Below, one piece after another: positions 1 through 11,200 of a stretch of 39,746 nt of DNA (position 1 is the first letter of the stretch; the number at the start of each line of letters is the position of its first letter). Made by a program: the position numbers and the translations under genes. The notes beneath the pieces are model-generated. The model was not told the origin of the DNA. It saw only the letters and a list, made by a program, of their open reading frames with translations, and ran no database searches. Source of the stretch: Lingula anatina (lineage: Eukaryota > Brachiopoda > Lingulata > Lingulida > Lingulidae); contig NW_019775663.1 of the NCBI RefSeq assembly GCF_001039355.2, forward strand, positions 52,148 to 91,893, in the 5' to 3' direction.

Positions 1-425
1 GCCCCCCCCCCCCCCCCCCCCCCCATGCGGACCAGTTGTACTAACAGTTTATTTGTAACAGTAAATAACTAGTAACTGACTTGTATATCAAAGTTATTAT
101 TTATGGGAACAGAATATGGACCTCAAGGACACTGTAGACCTAAAACCCGTTACAGCGCAAATTTCATGGACATTTGTGGGTCCATGGTTCAAGCAGATAG
201 AATGGCACAAAACTGTGACTAGTGGAGAGCTTGTGTTAGGGGGACCACAGCAGGTTGGCTCTGACCCTACAGGTCTTGGTAATGATAAAGAAGAGCTCAG
301 CATTGTTAAATATACTTTCAGTTTATTGGAATAGCAGTTTCTCAACAGGCTTCTCCTACATGTCATGGTCAATAGCAACATCACATTAAAGTTAAGTATT
401 GCAGTGTGTAAAATGTGAACAGCAT
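1..425. other. 3' flank of the RING-NHL gene, starting with a C tract
   Basis: The first 24 bases are almost all C, as is often found at a contig edge or in a simple repeat. The rest is AT-rich with no convincing coding region. The short overlapping frames here have no recognisable domain and are treated as chance. On the minus strand this is the region immediately downstream of the RING-NHL stop codon and should hold its 3' UTR. Confidence 0.6.
48..53 (-). terminator. Candidate polyadenylation signal AATAAA (minus strand)
   Basis: TTTATT on the plus strand is AATAAA on the minus strand, about 375 bases downstream of the RING-NHL stop codon. A second AATAAA on the minus strand at 424-429 overlaps the stop codon itself (GAATAAATG), so a very short 3' UTR is also possible. 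RNA 3' ends would decide between them. Confidence 0.35.
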
Positions 426-1799
426 TTATTCTAAGTACTGGAATGTCTTAACTTGGTTATCTTCTGCCACCACCAGCTGGCCAGCAGGGTTGATGTCTAA
501 TGCTCTGGGATACGACAACCCATCATCCCCAGTGGCAATGTATCTGATAAACTGTCCTTTTGGACTCAGTGCTACTATCCTGTGGTTTTGACAGTCAGCA
601 ACGAAGATGTGACCATAGCCGTCTGTGCACACTCCATAAGACCCCCACAGCTGACCATCACCACTGCCTTGTGTGCCATACTGGTACAGGCAGTTGCCAG
701 TAGGTGACAGCACATGTACACAGTCACTGCCCCAGTCTGATACCACAACGTTATCATTCACACTGTTCACCGTGATGTATGCTGGGTATGTACACATAGT
801 GAGTGGGATAATTTTCAGAAGCTGTCCACTGTCTGCGTGGAATGTGAAGATGGATTTCTTTTTCAGGTCACAAACCATCACATGACCTTGCCTGTTCAAT
901 GTTATACCATATGGTTCCTCAAGTTTGCCGAGACCAATGTCTTTTACCTTCTTACCTCTGGTGGAGTATACTTTGATACATTTTTTACCCTGTGATGTTA
1001 TATACAGGTGACCAGTCTGTGACACAGCCACATCAAATGGATCATTTAGTTTTATGTCAAATTTGAATTGTCCTTCGTGTGTAAATACATTTGTTCTGTA
1101 ATATTTGCTGTCACTATCACTGTTCACAATAAACACGTGCTCTTTATCTATGGCCAGCCCATTTAGGAACATGGTTTTATCACATTTCAGCCTTGTGGAA
1201 AATGAATGCACACATTTTGCCTTCTCTAAGAAAACAGGAGGATATGTTGCTGAGCATAGGTCTGTCCCCAGTCTAAGAGGTTCTGACTGGACGGTCATCT
1301 CTCCTAACATGGCTTCCTGTCTGGCAATAGATATGTCACCAGGGCTGTAGGATATCTGTGTTGTTGTGTCTGGAGTTGGCACTGACATTTTCTCCATCCC
1401 TGCCAATATCTCTGTTAGAGCTTTGGTGTGAATCATGATGTCAGAGTCAGAACTGGTGGTCATTTGTGCAATGGCTTGTGTCACTGCGGCTATATTGGGT
1501 TGCCCACTCTCTAATGCCCCTCTACATGCTTGTTGCTGGGTTATGATGTCCTTGGCTTTGCTTAAGACAAAGTTCTTTTTCAGCTGAGTAAGTCCACCAA
1601 CTGGAAACTGGATTTCTTCCCGGCAAACAGGGCAGAGAAATGTTCTTTTTTGAGTAAGAGTTCTCTTGCTATGGTAAAATATACATCCATAGCAAAATGT
1701 ATGGTAGCAAGGCAGCACACGGGGGTCCTCATACTCTCCCAGACAGATGCTACACTTCAAGAGGTTATCTTTGAAAGCTGCTGCCAATGCCTCAGCCAT
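426..1799 (-). CDS. RING-finger / NHL-repeat protein (TRIM-like E3 ligase, no B-box)
   Basis: Single-exon frame of 457 residues. A C3HC4 RING finger occupies residues 16-59: C16-x2-C19, C31-x-H33, C36-x2-C39, C56-x2-C59, with the usual L-P-C-x-H-x-F-C core. The middle (about 60-195) is polar, has short helical stretches and lacks the Cys/His spacing of a B-box. From about residue 200 to the end are beta-propeller blades of NHL type, for example E-P-Y-G-I-T-L-N, G-H-I-F-V-A-D-C-Q-N-H-R-I and Y-P-R-A-L-D-I-N-P-A-G. By family this should be a cytosolic E3 ubiquitin ligase whose propeller binds a protein or RNA target; the substrate is unknown. The start chosen is the ATG 15 codons before the first zinc ligand. 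Intronless RING/B-box/NHL genes are commonly expanded in invertebrates. Alternative naming: TRIM2/3/71-like, but without a B-box or clear coiled coil orthology is not supported. Confidence 0.88.
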   Translation of the reverse strand: MAEALAAAFKDNLLKCSICLGEYEDPRVLPCYHTFCYGCIFYHSKRTLTQKRTFLCPVCREEIQFPVGGLTQLKKNFVLSKAKDIITQQQACRGALESGQPNIAAVTQAIAQMTTSSDSDIMIHTKALTEILAGMEKMSVPTPDTTTQISYSPGDISIARQEAMLGEMTVQSEPLRLGTDLCSATYPPVFLEKAKCVHSFSTRLKCDKTMFLNGLAIDKEHVFIVNSDSDSKYYRTNVFTHEGQFKFDIKLNDPFDVAVSQTGHLYITSQGKKCIKVYSTRGKKVKDIGLGKLEEPYGITLNRQGHVMVCDLKKKSIFTFHADSGQLLKIIPLTMCTYPAYITVNSVNDNVVVSDWGSDCVHVLSPTGNCLYQYGTQGSGDGQLWGSYGVCTDGYGHIFVADCQNHRIVALSPKGQFIRYIATGDDGLSYPRALDINPAGQLVVAEDNQVKTFQYLE

Positions 1800-2199
1800 A
1801 TTGTCACATCAGAGCACGAGGCGAGCAGTTAGTGAATAGTGTAACAGTAAAATGTAAAATCTTGTGCACTCTTTTTACTGTGGTAGCAGATGATGATAAA
1901 ATGGCCTTTGAAACTTTTTATCGAAACTGTGCCATATCAGTATTGATAGCATGCACTACATATGATATGGTTGATATAATGGTTGTTAGCATAAGCAGCC
2001 ATGCAGCATGCGGGAGCAACTATTCCTCCTGCTGACGTAATCATTTACTGATACAAAAGAACATCATTCTCTTAATTTTGACAACTTGAACTAACAGTGT
2101 ATTACTCTGTCATTATGTTATATGTACACTTTGTATGTGGATATTGCTTTATATTGAAGTCCTTGTGAAATTATATATATATATTTTTTTTTTTTATGT
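1800..2199. other. Upstream flank of the RING-NHL gene up to the assembly gap
   Basis: About 400 AT-rich bases with no domain-bearing frame. This side should carry the minus-strand promoter of the RING-NHL gene, but no TATA or CCAAT arrangement stands out. It ends in a TA run and a T tract (about 2171-2195) directly before the N. Confidence 0.5.
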
Positions 2200-2200
2200 N
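2200..2200. other. Single N inside a coding exon: probable assembly gap
   Basis: This is the only ambiguous base in the window. The bases directly to its right (2201-2229) read in frame as L-Q-V-G-D-R-L-I-A, the end of the beta-strand/GDxLLAV part of a PDZ domain. The left side is a T tract with no PDZ coding sequence. The expected first half of PDZ2, and PDZ1 and the N-terminal region, are not found anywhere to the left. The simplest reading is a collapsed scaffold join of unknown length rather than one unread base. Confidence 0.7.
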
Positions 2201-2229
2201 GCCTTCAGGTTGGAGATAGGCTCATTGCA
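2201..2229 (+). CDS. DLG1: DLG exon fragment: PDZ2, cut by the N
   Basis: Reads L-Q-V-G-D-R-L-I-A and ends at a GTGAGT donor at 2230. The codon containing the N (NGC) would be R, S, G or C; family alignment favours a short basic or small residue here. A C-A-G at 2206-2208 could instead be an acceptor giving a 21-base microexon, but the continuing L-Q match to DLG makes read-through into the gap more likely. Phase 0 to the next exon. Confidence 0.75.
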
Positions 2230-5200
2230 GTGAGTGTCTAAGATTGAGTTTCTAGTCTTACAGCCAAGTGGTTATTTCAGTTGTACTGTATTGTATCATT
2301 GCCTGTTGAATCAGATGATGACAACACAATAAAGGTCAAATGCACCACACACATGCACCACCATACACACACATAAATAATAGTTTCTGAAACTGGTGAC
2401 TGTAAATCACTTTCTGGTGGTTCATTTAGAAATCGCAAAATTTATTTTTAGGTGAATGACGTCAACCTTGAGAATGTAACGCATGAGGATGCTGTTGCTG
2501 CATTAAAAGCCACACAGGAGAGAGTGGTGCTGACAGTTGGCAAACCAACCTATCTCCAGAACACTGACTTTACAGACATGAGTCACTCCCCACAGTCATC
2601 TCCAACACCTGACACAGGTAAGACTACCTATCTCCAGAATACTGACTTTACAGACATGAGTCACTTCCCACAGTCATCTCCAACACCTGACACAGGTAAG
2701 ACTACCTATCTACAGAACACTGACTTTACAGAAACGAGTCACTCCCCACAGTCCAGACACAGGCATTGTTTCTTTGAGGTTGCTGGAATATTTATCTACC
2801 ACATGTAGCTGTTGCCCTAAAGAAATCCTTACTTTCTTAGTGGAAGGTGGTTTAGATGTCCTCAAGTAACTTAACAAATTTTTATGTCGTTCTAATAAAG
2901 CTAATAAGCTAATAAAGATATATTGAAGATGGCTTCTGACACTGCTGTCACTGTGTTTTTCAGTCCAAATTGTTCAGAAGCCTCCCCCTTCACCCAAGCA
3001 ACAGCCGCCGCCTGCCGTCACAGTGACCAGTAACTCCATGCAGCAGATGACCAGTACACCCAAACCAACGCCACAAGTAGTGGACGAAGATATACCAAGG
3101 TGAGAGACTATAGATGGTGCTGTTGGCTGTCATCTTCAAAATATACTGGTTTCTTTTTTACTATTAGTCACATGCTTGTAATGTTTTTTCCCCTATGTCA
3201 ACCACTGTTAATGTCAGCAATTGTTTTATTTTGGAAAAGGGAAACTTATTTTAATGGTACTTTTGTATATAACGTTTATTTTTGTGCTGTGTACAACTAT
3301 TCATATCAAAAGACATTTCAAAAATGTATGACTGTTACAGTAATGATTATTTCAAAGATGGCAGACACATATCAGAATGATTCAGTCTGTTACAACAGTT
3401 AAATATTTATCGTAGTTTCTTAGTAGCAAAGTTTCTACATCAGTATACATGCTATAAGTTGGAGTCCTAAGGAGGAGGTCGTGATTGTGTCGTGGATGTG
3501 CTGCCGTCTCACCTAGCACAATTAGACCACCTGTGGCAGTTCTACAATGACTAGGTCTTTACTGTGTTTCAAAAAAGGTCCAAGAGGATTTATTAAAAAA
3601 AAAAGAAGAAGAAAATGTGGGATAGGTATTTCCTGTGCATGTGAAGATTAAGATTTATATGCAAATAATTTTGAAAATCCTCCCAAATGAAGTAATAAGT
3701 TGAAACACAAGTTGCATTGACAAAAATAGAAAAGAAGTGTTGATGTTGTAGTTGCTGAGTGCATGTACTTCAACGTGTGTGTACATCACAGTGTCCTTCA
3801 TAATACCATATGTAATGGAAGCATTGATCCATACCCACTCTCTTGTCCAGCTGTGACCAGTAATAAATTAGCCAGACATCTTTTGACCTCTGGTCATCAG
3901 GCTGTATCCAATACCTTGTGGTACTTAAAAATACTCTTCAATAATAATATCCATAATGTTCAGCTATGTGTAAGGATGTGGATTGAAAGGGGAGGGGGGG
4001 GGGGAGAAAGAGAGATTGTTGCGGGATGTACTTGTCTTTGATATTTTCAGCTATGTTTAGGATTCAATGGATTCATGTCTGGTGTGAAGGAAGGTGGATA
4101 TTTCAGTTGGATGTTTGTGTGTGGTATATGTCTGTGTGTGTGTGTGTAAACAAGCAGACATGCCCACACACACGCACACACGCATGCTGCCACACAAGTT
4201 TTAAAAAAAAGACATGTCAAGGTGCCCCACTACAGGCCTCAGTGTATACTATTGAGGGAAATTCTATCCAGTGTAACATTACACCCCGTCTCAGTATCAG
4301 TATTCATCAAGATACTAGTGGGTTTCCTACCCTCCCAAGACCTCAGCGCCAGTGCTTACGTTGTTCATGTTAAGATTTTCTAATTTCTAAAATAAACATT
4401 GGATTGGTTAATGTTGCTTTCTTTTACCTGTGCTCAACGAGGCGAGCACCAAGTTTTATTATTGTTTTCACTTCTAACTGCCATTTGGAAGAGTTCATTT
4501 TTGAAAGCTAAGAGGGGGGTGTGTGGTTAGCCTTGTGCATACTGCCTGATTGCTACAAGGAATATTTTTTGGCTAAAAATGTCATAAATAAAAATATTTT
4601 GAATAGTTTTCCATATTAAACACAAAATGGACCATTTGAGAGGTAGCAAGGAATGCTTGTATGGGCCAAGTGTTTGTTGAAAATAAAATATAAGCGGTTG
4701 AAGTGGGACCATTGTGATACAGACATAAATGTCACAGTGACTGATTAATGACTGTAAGCTTTATAAGATGACAGTAATATCCACCCCCTGGGGCCTGTTC
4801 TCCCCTCCTCCCACAGGTGCCCCAGGTGACTTACCTGACATTATGCCTTAGATAATTAGTGTATGTCATTCCTGAAATCACCTTCTAGCTATTACATGAT
4901 CTGTAATAATTGAGATGAGCTGGAGGAAACCTATTGGATATCCTTACCTAGTGGCTCTGTTATCTCGGTTTGGGGGCCCTGGACAGGTATGATCAATGTT
5001 TAACTGTAGCAAGCTTAAGGTGGGAGTCAGATAAGTGTGATTTCAGTCCTGGGCCTTAAAACTTGGTTCAGACTTTATTGCTAGAAATCTGGCACTTTAT
5101 GAGGAGGTGGAGTTCAATTTCCAAAATTTACTCTGAGCACAGATTTTAGATTGTAAGGCCTACTGCACAAATAAAATTTAGTGTTAAAATTGTGAGTCCC

Positions 5201-8200
5201 AGAGCGTGAATTAAGCATGAACATTAATGGATATCGGAGTACTTTATAGGTCCAGTGCTACCAGCACCATGTGTGGTTGATATAGTTTATGTCATGGCTG
5301 AGGGAGCTCATGTAGTAGGGTAATTTGTCACCAGCCCTGAACTAGAATTATATCTAATGTGTGCCGGGGTAATAGAATTTAAACTTAATCCCAGCAGTGA
5401 GTGACACGTTGTTACCCAGTGTGTACCTATGGCAGTATGTGTCAGCCAGCAAAGAGCGCCGGGCAAACAAAGCCTTCACAAACATCGGGTCACGGATTAT
5501 TGTGCACCAATCAATTGTTGGCTATTCAGGGATTGTTATGATAGCTTTGTGTAGCACGGGGTATTAGAGGGTGCGGGCGAGTCGAACACGGAAAGTGAGT
5601 CGTTAGTTTGGCTCGTGCCAGAAAGACGAGGTGGTGTACGGCGCACATGCATACAACGTGTGTCAGCAACCCCCCAGAGAGGGCTGTATACAGTGTATGT
5701 ACTTCCCTAGTGATTATCACTGATTTATGTGACTGGAGTTATGAGGAGTTACACAGCGAAGAGGACGTATTATAAAACTACTAACAGGAAGAACTTCCAG
5801 ACGTAGGTGAATTGAACTGACTGATCACCAGCTGTGACCCCAGGGTCGTAGAGTATGCTGTCGTGGATTAACTCCCCTGCTGCTGGCCAGTCACTGTGAC
5901 CAGTATTAGAGAGGACAGTCCATTTGTTTATACACTGACATATACTGAGTATACTGACATATTGGACAGAGAGAGAGTGGTCCCAGAGAGCAAGATCAAC
6001 CTGTAGAGTATAAGAACACTGTATCTCACAATCAGGTGTAGACAGTGGATGAAGTCTGCTTTCCTCACACTTGTATTATTTAAGGGTGCAGGATTCCAGT
6101 GTTAGGATCCAGGATTCCGTGTAAGACTCCAGGATTCCAGTCTTAGGATTCAGGATTTTGTGTTAGGATCCAGGATTCAGAAATCCGTGTTAGGGTCCAG
6201 GATTCCAGTGTAAGGATTCAGGGTTTCCTGTTAGGGTCCACGATTACACACCGGCCCCACAGCTACATTTAAACAAAAGCTGACAGAGGAACACAATAGC
6301 TTATATGCTGAAGTCGCGTCAGACAGAGAGTGCATACAGCAGAGAAATCTATTAACCTGGGCACTGAATGACCATGGATTAGCAGGTCATTCACTTGACT
6401 AACGGTTACAGAGAGTGACTTAAACCAGCAGGTGGAAATGTTTTGATAACTGAACAGAGGGGCATTACGTCACCAGTGTAGCCGTACCAGGCTTATATAC
6501 CCGCTCTCACCAGTCTGACTGGGGTATCGTTTGACCCACCCAGGGGGACATTTTATAGGCAGGGTTACAGCATGGCTATTTGACCATTGGTGGACATTAA
6601 GTGACTACAGGACATTAAGTGAACAGGGGGGACAGTTTGGTCTTTATGGACAGTGATTTTGGACATCATCTGACCTGTATCTGGACACAGAGTCTCTGGG
6701 CTTCATTTGAACATTGATTTTACCTTGATTTTACACAGCTGTGTCCTTGTGGTCAGTACTTTGAACAAGAAATGACCACATTGGTCAGAATAAAAGTGAC
6801 TGGACACTTGTGCTACAATTATGGTCAGTATTTCAGGCATATTAGTAGACACACATTGACCCTTAGATCAATCAGATCTGACCGTTAGCAGCTAAGTGAC
6901 CTTATTAGCGAGAAAATCGTGACACTGATCAATATCCGGGTGGAGTATTACGAGGTGAAAATTGCTGGTAATTATTTCCCATTGGAGAGATATTGGCATA
7001 TTGATAACTGGAGGCCAAGCTCTGGCATACAAACCTCAAACTTTGGGGTTGATAACTACTTACAGTCACCCAGGATATATACTGGTATATAACCGTGCAG
7101 TTAAAACAGGAGAGATAAACCACTGTTTGAAGAAAGGTATTTCCTGATAGCCTGATTTGTATGTTTTTCACCTCCGAGGGACAAGGAACACATTGTGTGA
7201 TGTTCTACAAGTGTTAGAGGGTGGACAGAACTTCTCTTGTCAGATATTGAGCTTTGTATCTACCTGTGTTTCTACCTGTCTGTATGTGGTCTGCAGGGGG
7301 AGGTAAGAGGACTTTTACCTGACAGGTGACATACAGGTAACACTACAAGGTGCCACCAGCATATTCTTCCAGTGACAGAGAGACAAAATCCAGGCAAGGA
7401 GAGATATACAAACTGACATACAAAAATCAATTAACTTTTTCTTATCCCAGCATCTTCAGCTTTTCTTTGCTGGCACGTGAGTAGGCCAAACAAAAGCTGT
7501 GAAATTCTGTCTGCTAGGAAGGGCAGTGCCTTGGTTTAGGATTGGTTGAGGTGAACTGAGGTTTGGCACCTGATATGTTGTGATCTCTTCACAGGACGGT
7601 GGCCCTCGTCTTTCTTACCCAGGACTGCTACTGCTATCTAAAGTACCCAGAAGAAAACTGAAATAAAAGTACTCAGGGTTTAGTAAGGTCAGTGGCACTA
7701 AAATACCCGCTGTGACAGAGTGTTGTATGACAACTCCGATTTGTGTTCGTTCTGCTCAAGTTGCCAGATTTCTTGGATGTCATTTGGCCACCCGTCATCA
7801 GGATAACAGCATATCATAATTGCTATTGATTATCAATTATTAGATGTGACATTTTTGCAAAAAGGAGATTTGAATTAGTCACAGCAGAGATATTGTGATA
7901 TATAAAGCATAGACTGCTGCCTGAATGCTATAGCAGTCTAAGATTCAAAGAAAAATATTGGAGTTGCTGGTTAATGTAAATTGCTTAAGGGATTGACAGT
8001 TTTCTCCATAATCAGCGATCCTCAATTTCAGTCGTACATCCAGTTAAAAAGTTCCAGAGTGTGAAAGCTCAATAAAGAAGTGACCAGTTGCTGATGCGTG
8101 AAAAACAAAAGTTTGGAAGTGTTCAGTTGCAACGGACTGTATTGTTTAGGAGTAAAAGTTGAGGTGGTGTACAGAAGTAAGGAAGAAGGTGCTGTGCAGC

Positions 8201-11200
8201 AGGAAAAGCCAATGCATATAGTCAAATTTCAGTAGAAAAATTAAACCAAGCCGACACATAATAGCTACTACCTAACCTTGGCAACAGTATCTCCACAGTC
8301 AGCGTAATCTTCCTCTTGAATAGTGGAGAAGTGTCAACAGTGAAGTGTTTAACACACCACTTATAACAGAAGACAGATAACACCCGCATCTACCACCTAC
8401 AGACTGTCATTCACCGCCTTGACCCCCATTATCTCGGTGTCCTCACTAGATTTGACTGAGCTGTCACACGTATTTGAATTGATGTCACCGTTAGAACGGC
8501 TAGCAGATATACACATGCACAGTGCTACCTGGCTGTTGTGCAGTGGAAAAAAATCCTTCATGAATAGCGGGTTGTTTGTTAATGCTGCGTGAATTCCTGG
8601 TGGACCTACGTGATCAAATGTGAGGATTTTATCATTTATCTTGCTGCTGCTGAGTGACTGACAATGTTGACACAGTGGTGAAAGTCCGGAGCATTAATAG
8701 CTGAAGTCTCCAGTTAGTGATCTCTGAGCTGTGGATGTTGTCACAGAAAGCTGTGCGGTCAGGAATTAAGTCAGCTTGCTTTAGCTCTTCACTGAGGCTG
8801 TGACACACTTCAAGAGTACATAATTATTCTGTCACCAGGATGTCCTCACACAGGTGACCTCTGCAGACAGGTGACAGATGTGACATTTCTCATTTTTAAC
8901 AGTCACACTGAGAGGTGTCACCGCGGCCAGATGTCCATACCAAGGAGATGCTGCTGTCATTGAACTCTCTGACCTGGACACAAGATTGGGGTCACTAATA
9001 AAGTAGGAATATTTGACCCACAAGAAAGAGATCCAACATCACACAGCTCATCAGCTCTTACCATTGAGTGGATTGTCTTTGCTTTGTTAGATAAAACATT
9101 GACATTTTCATTACTCTGTGGAAGTTTTCCAGTAAACCATATTAAGTGAGATCACAGACCTAATAAGGTCACAGCTCAGGCAGGAACTGAACATACTCTG
9201 CAGGTAGCACCTGTGCATAGGTGATTAGGTCTTGTCATTGTGAAAATACCACAGCATATATACCTCAACACTTGTAAGCACTCATTGGCAGTACTAGTAT
9301 ATATGTGAAGGTCAAGGAAGAGGCACATTTGGCAAAGAGACATTTGGTGGTGATGATATTTTTCTTCTCACTAAGTGGCTTACATCAAAGCTTTGCCTAA
9401 CCTGGTTAATTAGTTAATATATTAATTAATTAATCTCAGTGGGTAGATGACAGAGGATAGTGTGATGAAAGGAAAACCAGCTGGAGGAGGACTGTACTAA
9501 CAAGCTGTGGTCTTCTCGCAGATCCAGAAATCGTTACAGCTGACACTTCAGTGTGGCTGCACTGAGGTACCTGGTGGAAGTTTGAACTTAAAACTTCACT
9601 GTCATATTGTTCCCAGGAATTGATTTGTAAAACAGCACCCTCTTGTTGTGTTCTTGCCAAAGTGTGTACATTTCTGGTAGTTGTTTACTCAGGACTGCTA
9701 CATCTGTGGAAGAAGATAACTGTTGTGTTATTCAGTTTTAAGGTTTTGTTTTTCCACCTGTCTTCCTAGAAGTAGCAGTATTCCAGGAATAACCGTTCCC
9801 AGTACTCCAGGAGTTGTTTAGATTGACAGCTGTTGGTATTCTGGGTTTTTAGGAGCTAGTTTTATTTGAGGAATTCCAGACACGGGTTTTCCAGCTGTGC
9901 CTGATTCACAGTAGCACGGAAAGGTAGCAGCACATGCCAGCTGAAGACCAGGAACAATTGGTGCTCTGCAGTTTTAGAGATTCCAAGCAAATTACCTGGA
10001 ATTCCAGGAAAACTACTTCCTGTAAATCTTATAGTGTTCTAGTATCTGGTTGTCTGTCTTGCCTGGTATTTAGCAAAGCCGCAGAAAAAAAAAAAAAAAA
10101 AAAAAAAAACAAAAAACGTCATTTATTGATTGTTGCATACATAGCTGTGCTTGCCAGAGCAGGATATCTTCACAGTCCGTTTCTCAGCTCATTATTGCAA
10201 TCAATTCCAATATCAGAGGGAAGCTAGGGTTAGTAACGTTGGTAATGGGACCATGTAATCCTTATTGATCTCGTCTGGCTTTGGCTCCATGTAATCACCA
10301 TTGATTAGAAGTGGTCTGGTGGTTATTTACGTCTAGCAACTAGTGACCGGTGATTTTACCATCAGTACTTACCAACTTTGTATCCATACGGAGGGGGCAA
10401 AATACACGCCCATGAGCAGAACTGACCAGTTTGTGACCTTATACTGTTAAACCATTGGGCTGAGAGGGATATAGAAACAGCAGCAATTACTGCATGTTAC
10501 AGGCTTCTTGGAGATGAGCTGGTTTTTATAAGATGTAATGTCCCGTATCACCAGAAGCTGAAACAACACAAGGTAGTTGGAAGGAGATACTACAAGCCAT
10601 TTATCACTAGGATTTATGATAACTCTGAGAAATACTAAGAAGGTAAACTACTTACTGGAGTGAAACATTGGCAGTTATCTCTGAGAGATATCCAGGAAGT
10701 GTAAACATTGCCAGATGAACAATCTCTGAGAATTATTACTGTGAAACATTGTTGTGGATAACCAGTGGAGAAATTCTGTCTCGCCAGGCAAGATATCAGA
10801 TATTATTGATAGTGATTATTTCTAGGAGTAGTGCAAAAGTTGGAGTACTGCTACCACTTCATTTGAAAGTCTCACAGTTGAAAGAGAGACACGCTGAAAA
10901 CTTGAAGGATATTTGTAAACATATCCCCAATGAAGCCTCCAAAACAGGACCAAGGCAGTATGTATCGTAAACCAAGGAAGGACCTGTACGACTATCAGTA
11001 TTTTAACAGGTAAATATTGCCATAACATTGTGCACTGGCTTGTAGAGGTGGGAATATTTTGGGGGTATTTAGTGGTAGGTTTTTTCATTTTTCACTCTTA
11101 ACATGTCAAAAAAATTGAGCTGTTGTCCTCAAAAGAAAACTGTTCTCACCTAATAATACAAAGCAAGTGAAAACATCAGCTGAGGATATATGGGCAAGAG

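Larger units (their letters stand above)
3100..10929 (+). other. Large DLG intron, first part
   Basis: Nearly 8 kb with no long conserved frame and no retroelement coding sequence. It contains a G run near 3993-4003, mixed GT/CA repeats near 4132-4190, a ~20-bp minisatellite (6089-6240), an A tract (10085-10109) and a TTAA-rich run (about 9405-9434). The part around 5440-5660 is richer in CpG than its surroundings and might be an internal promoter, but no exon could be assigned. Confidence 0.55.

Noticed and set aside
2452-2808. A separate 118-codon gene starting at 2452
   Set aside because: It opens with GTG directly after an acceptor and codes for the end of DLG PDZ2; it is an exon with read-through into its repeats.
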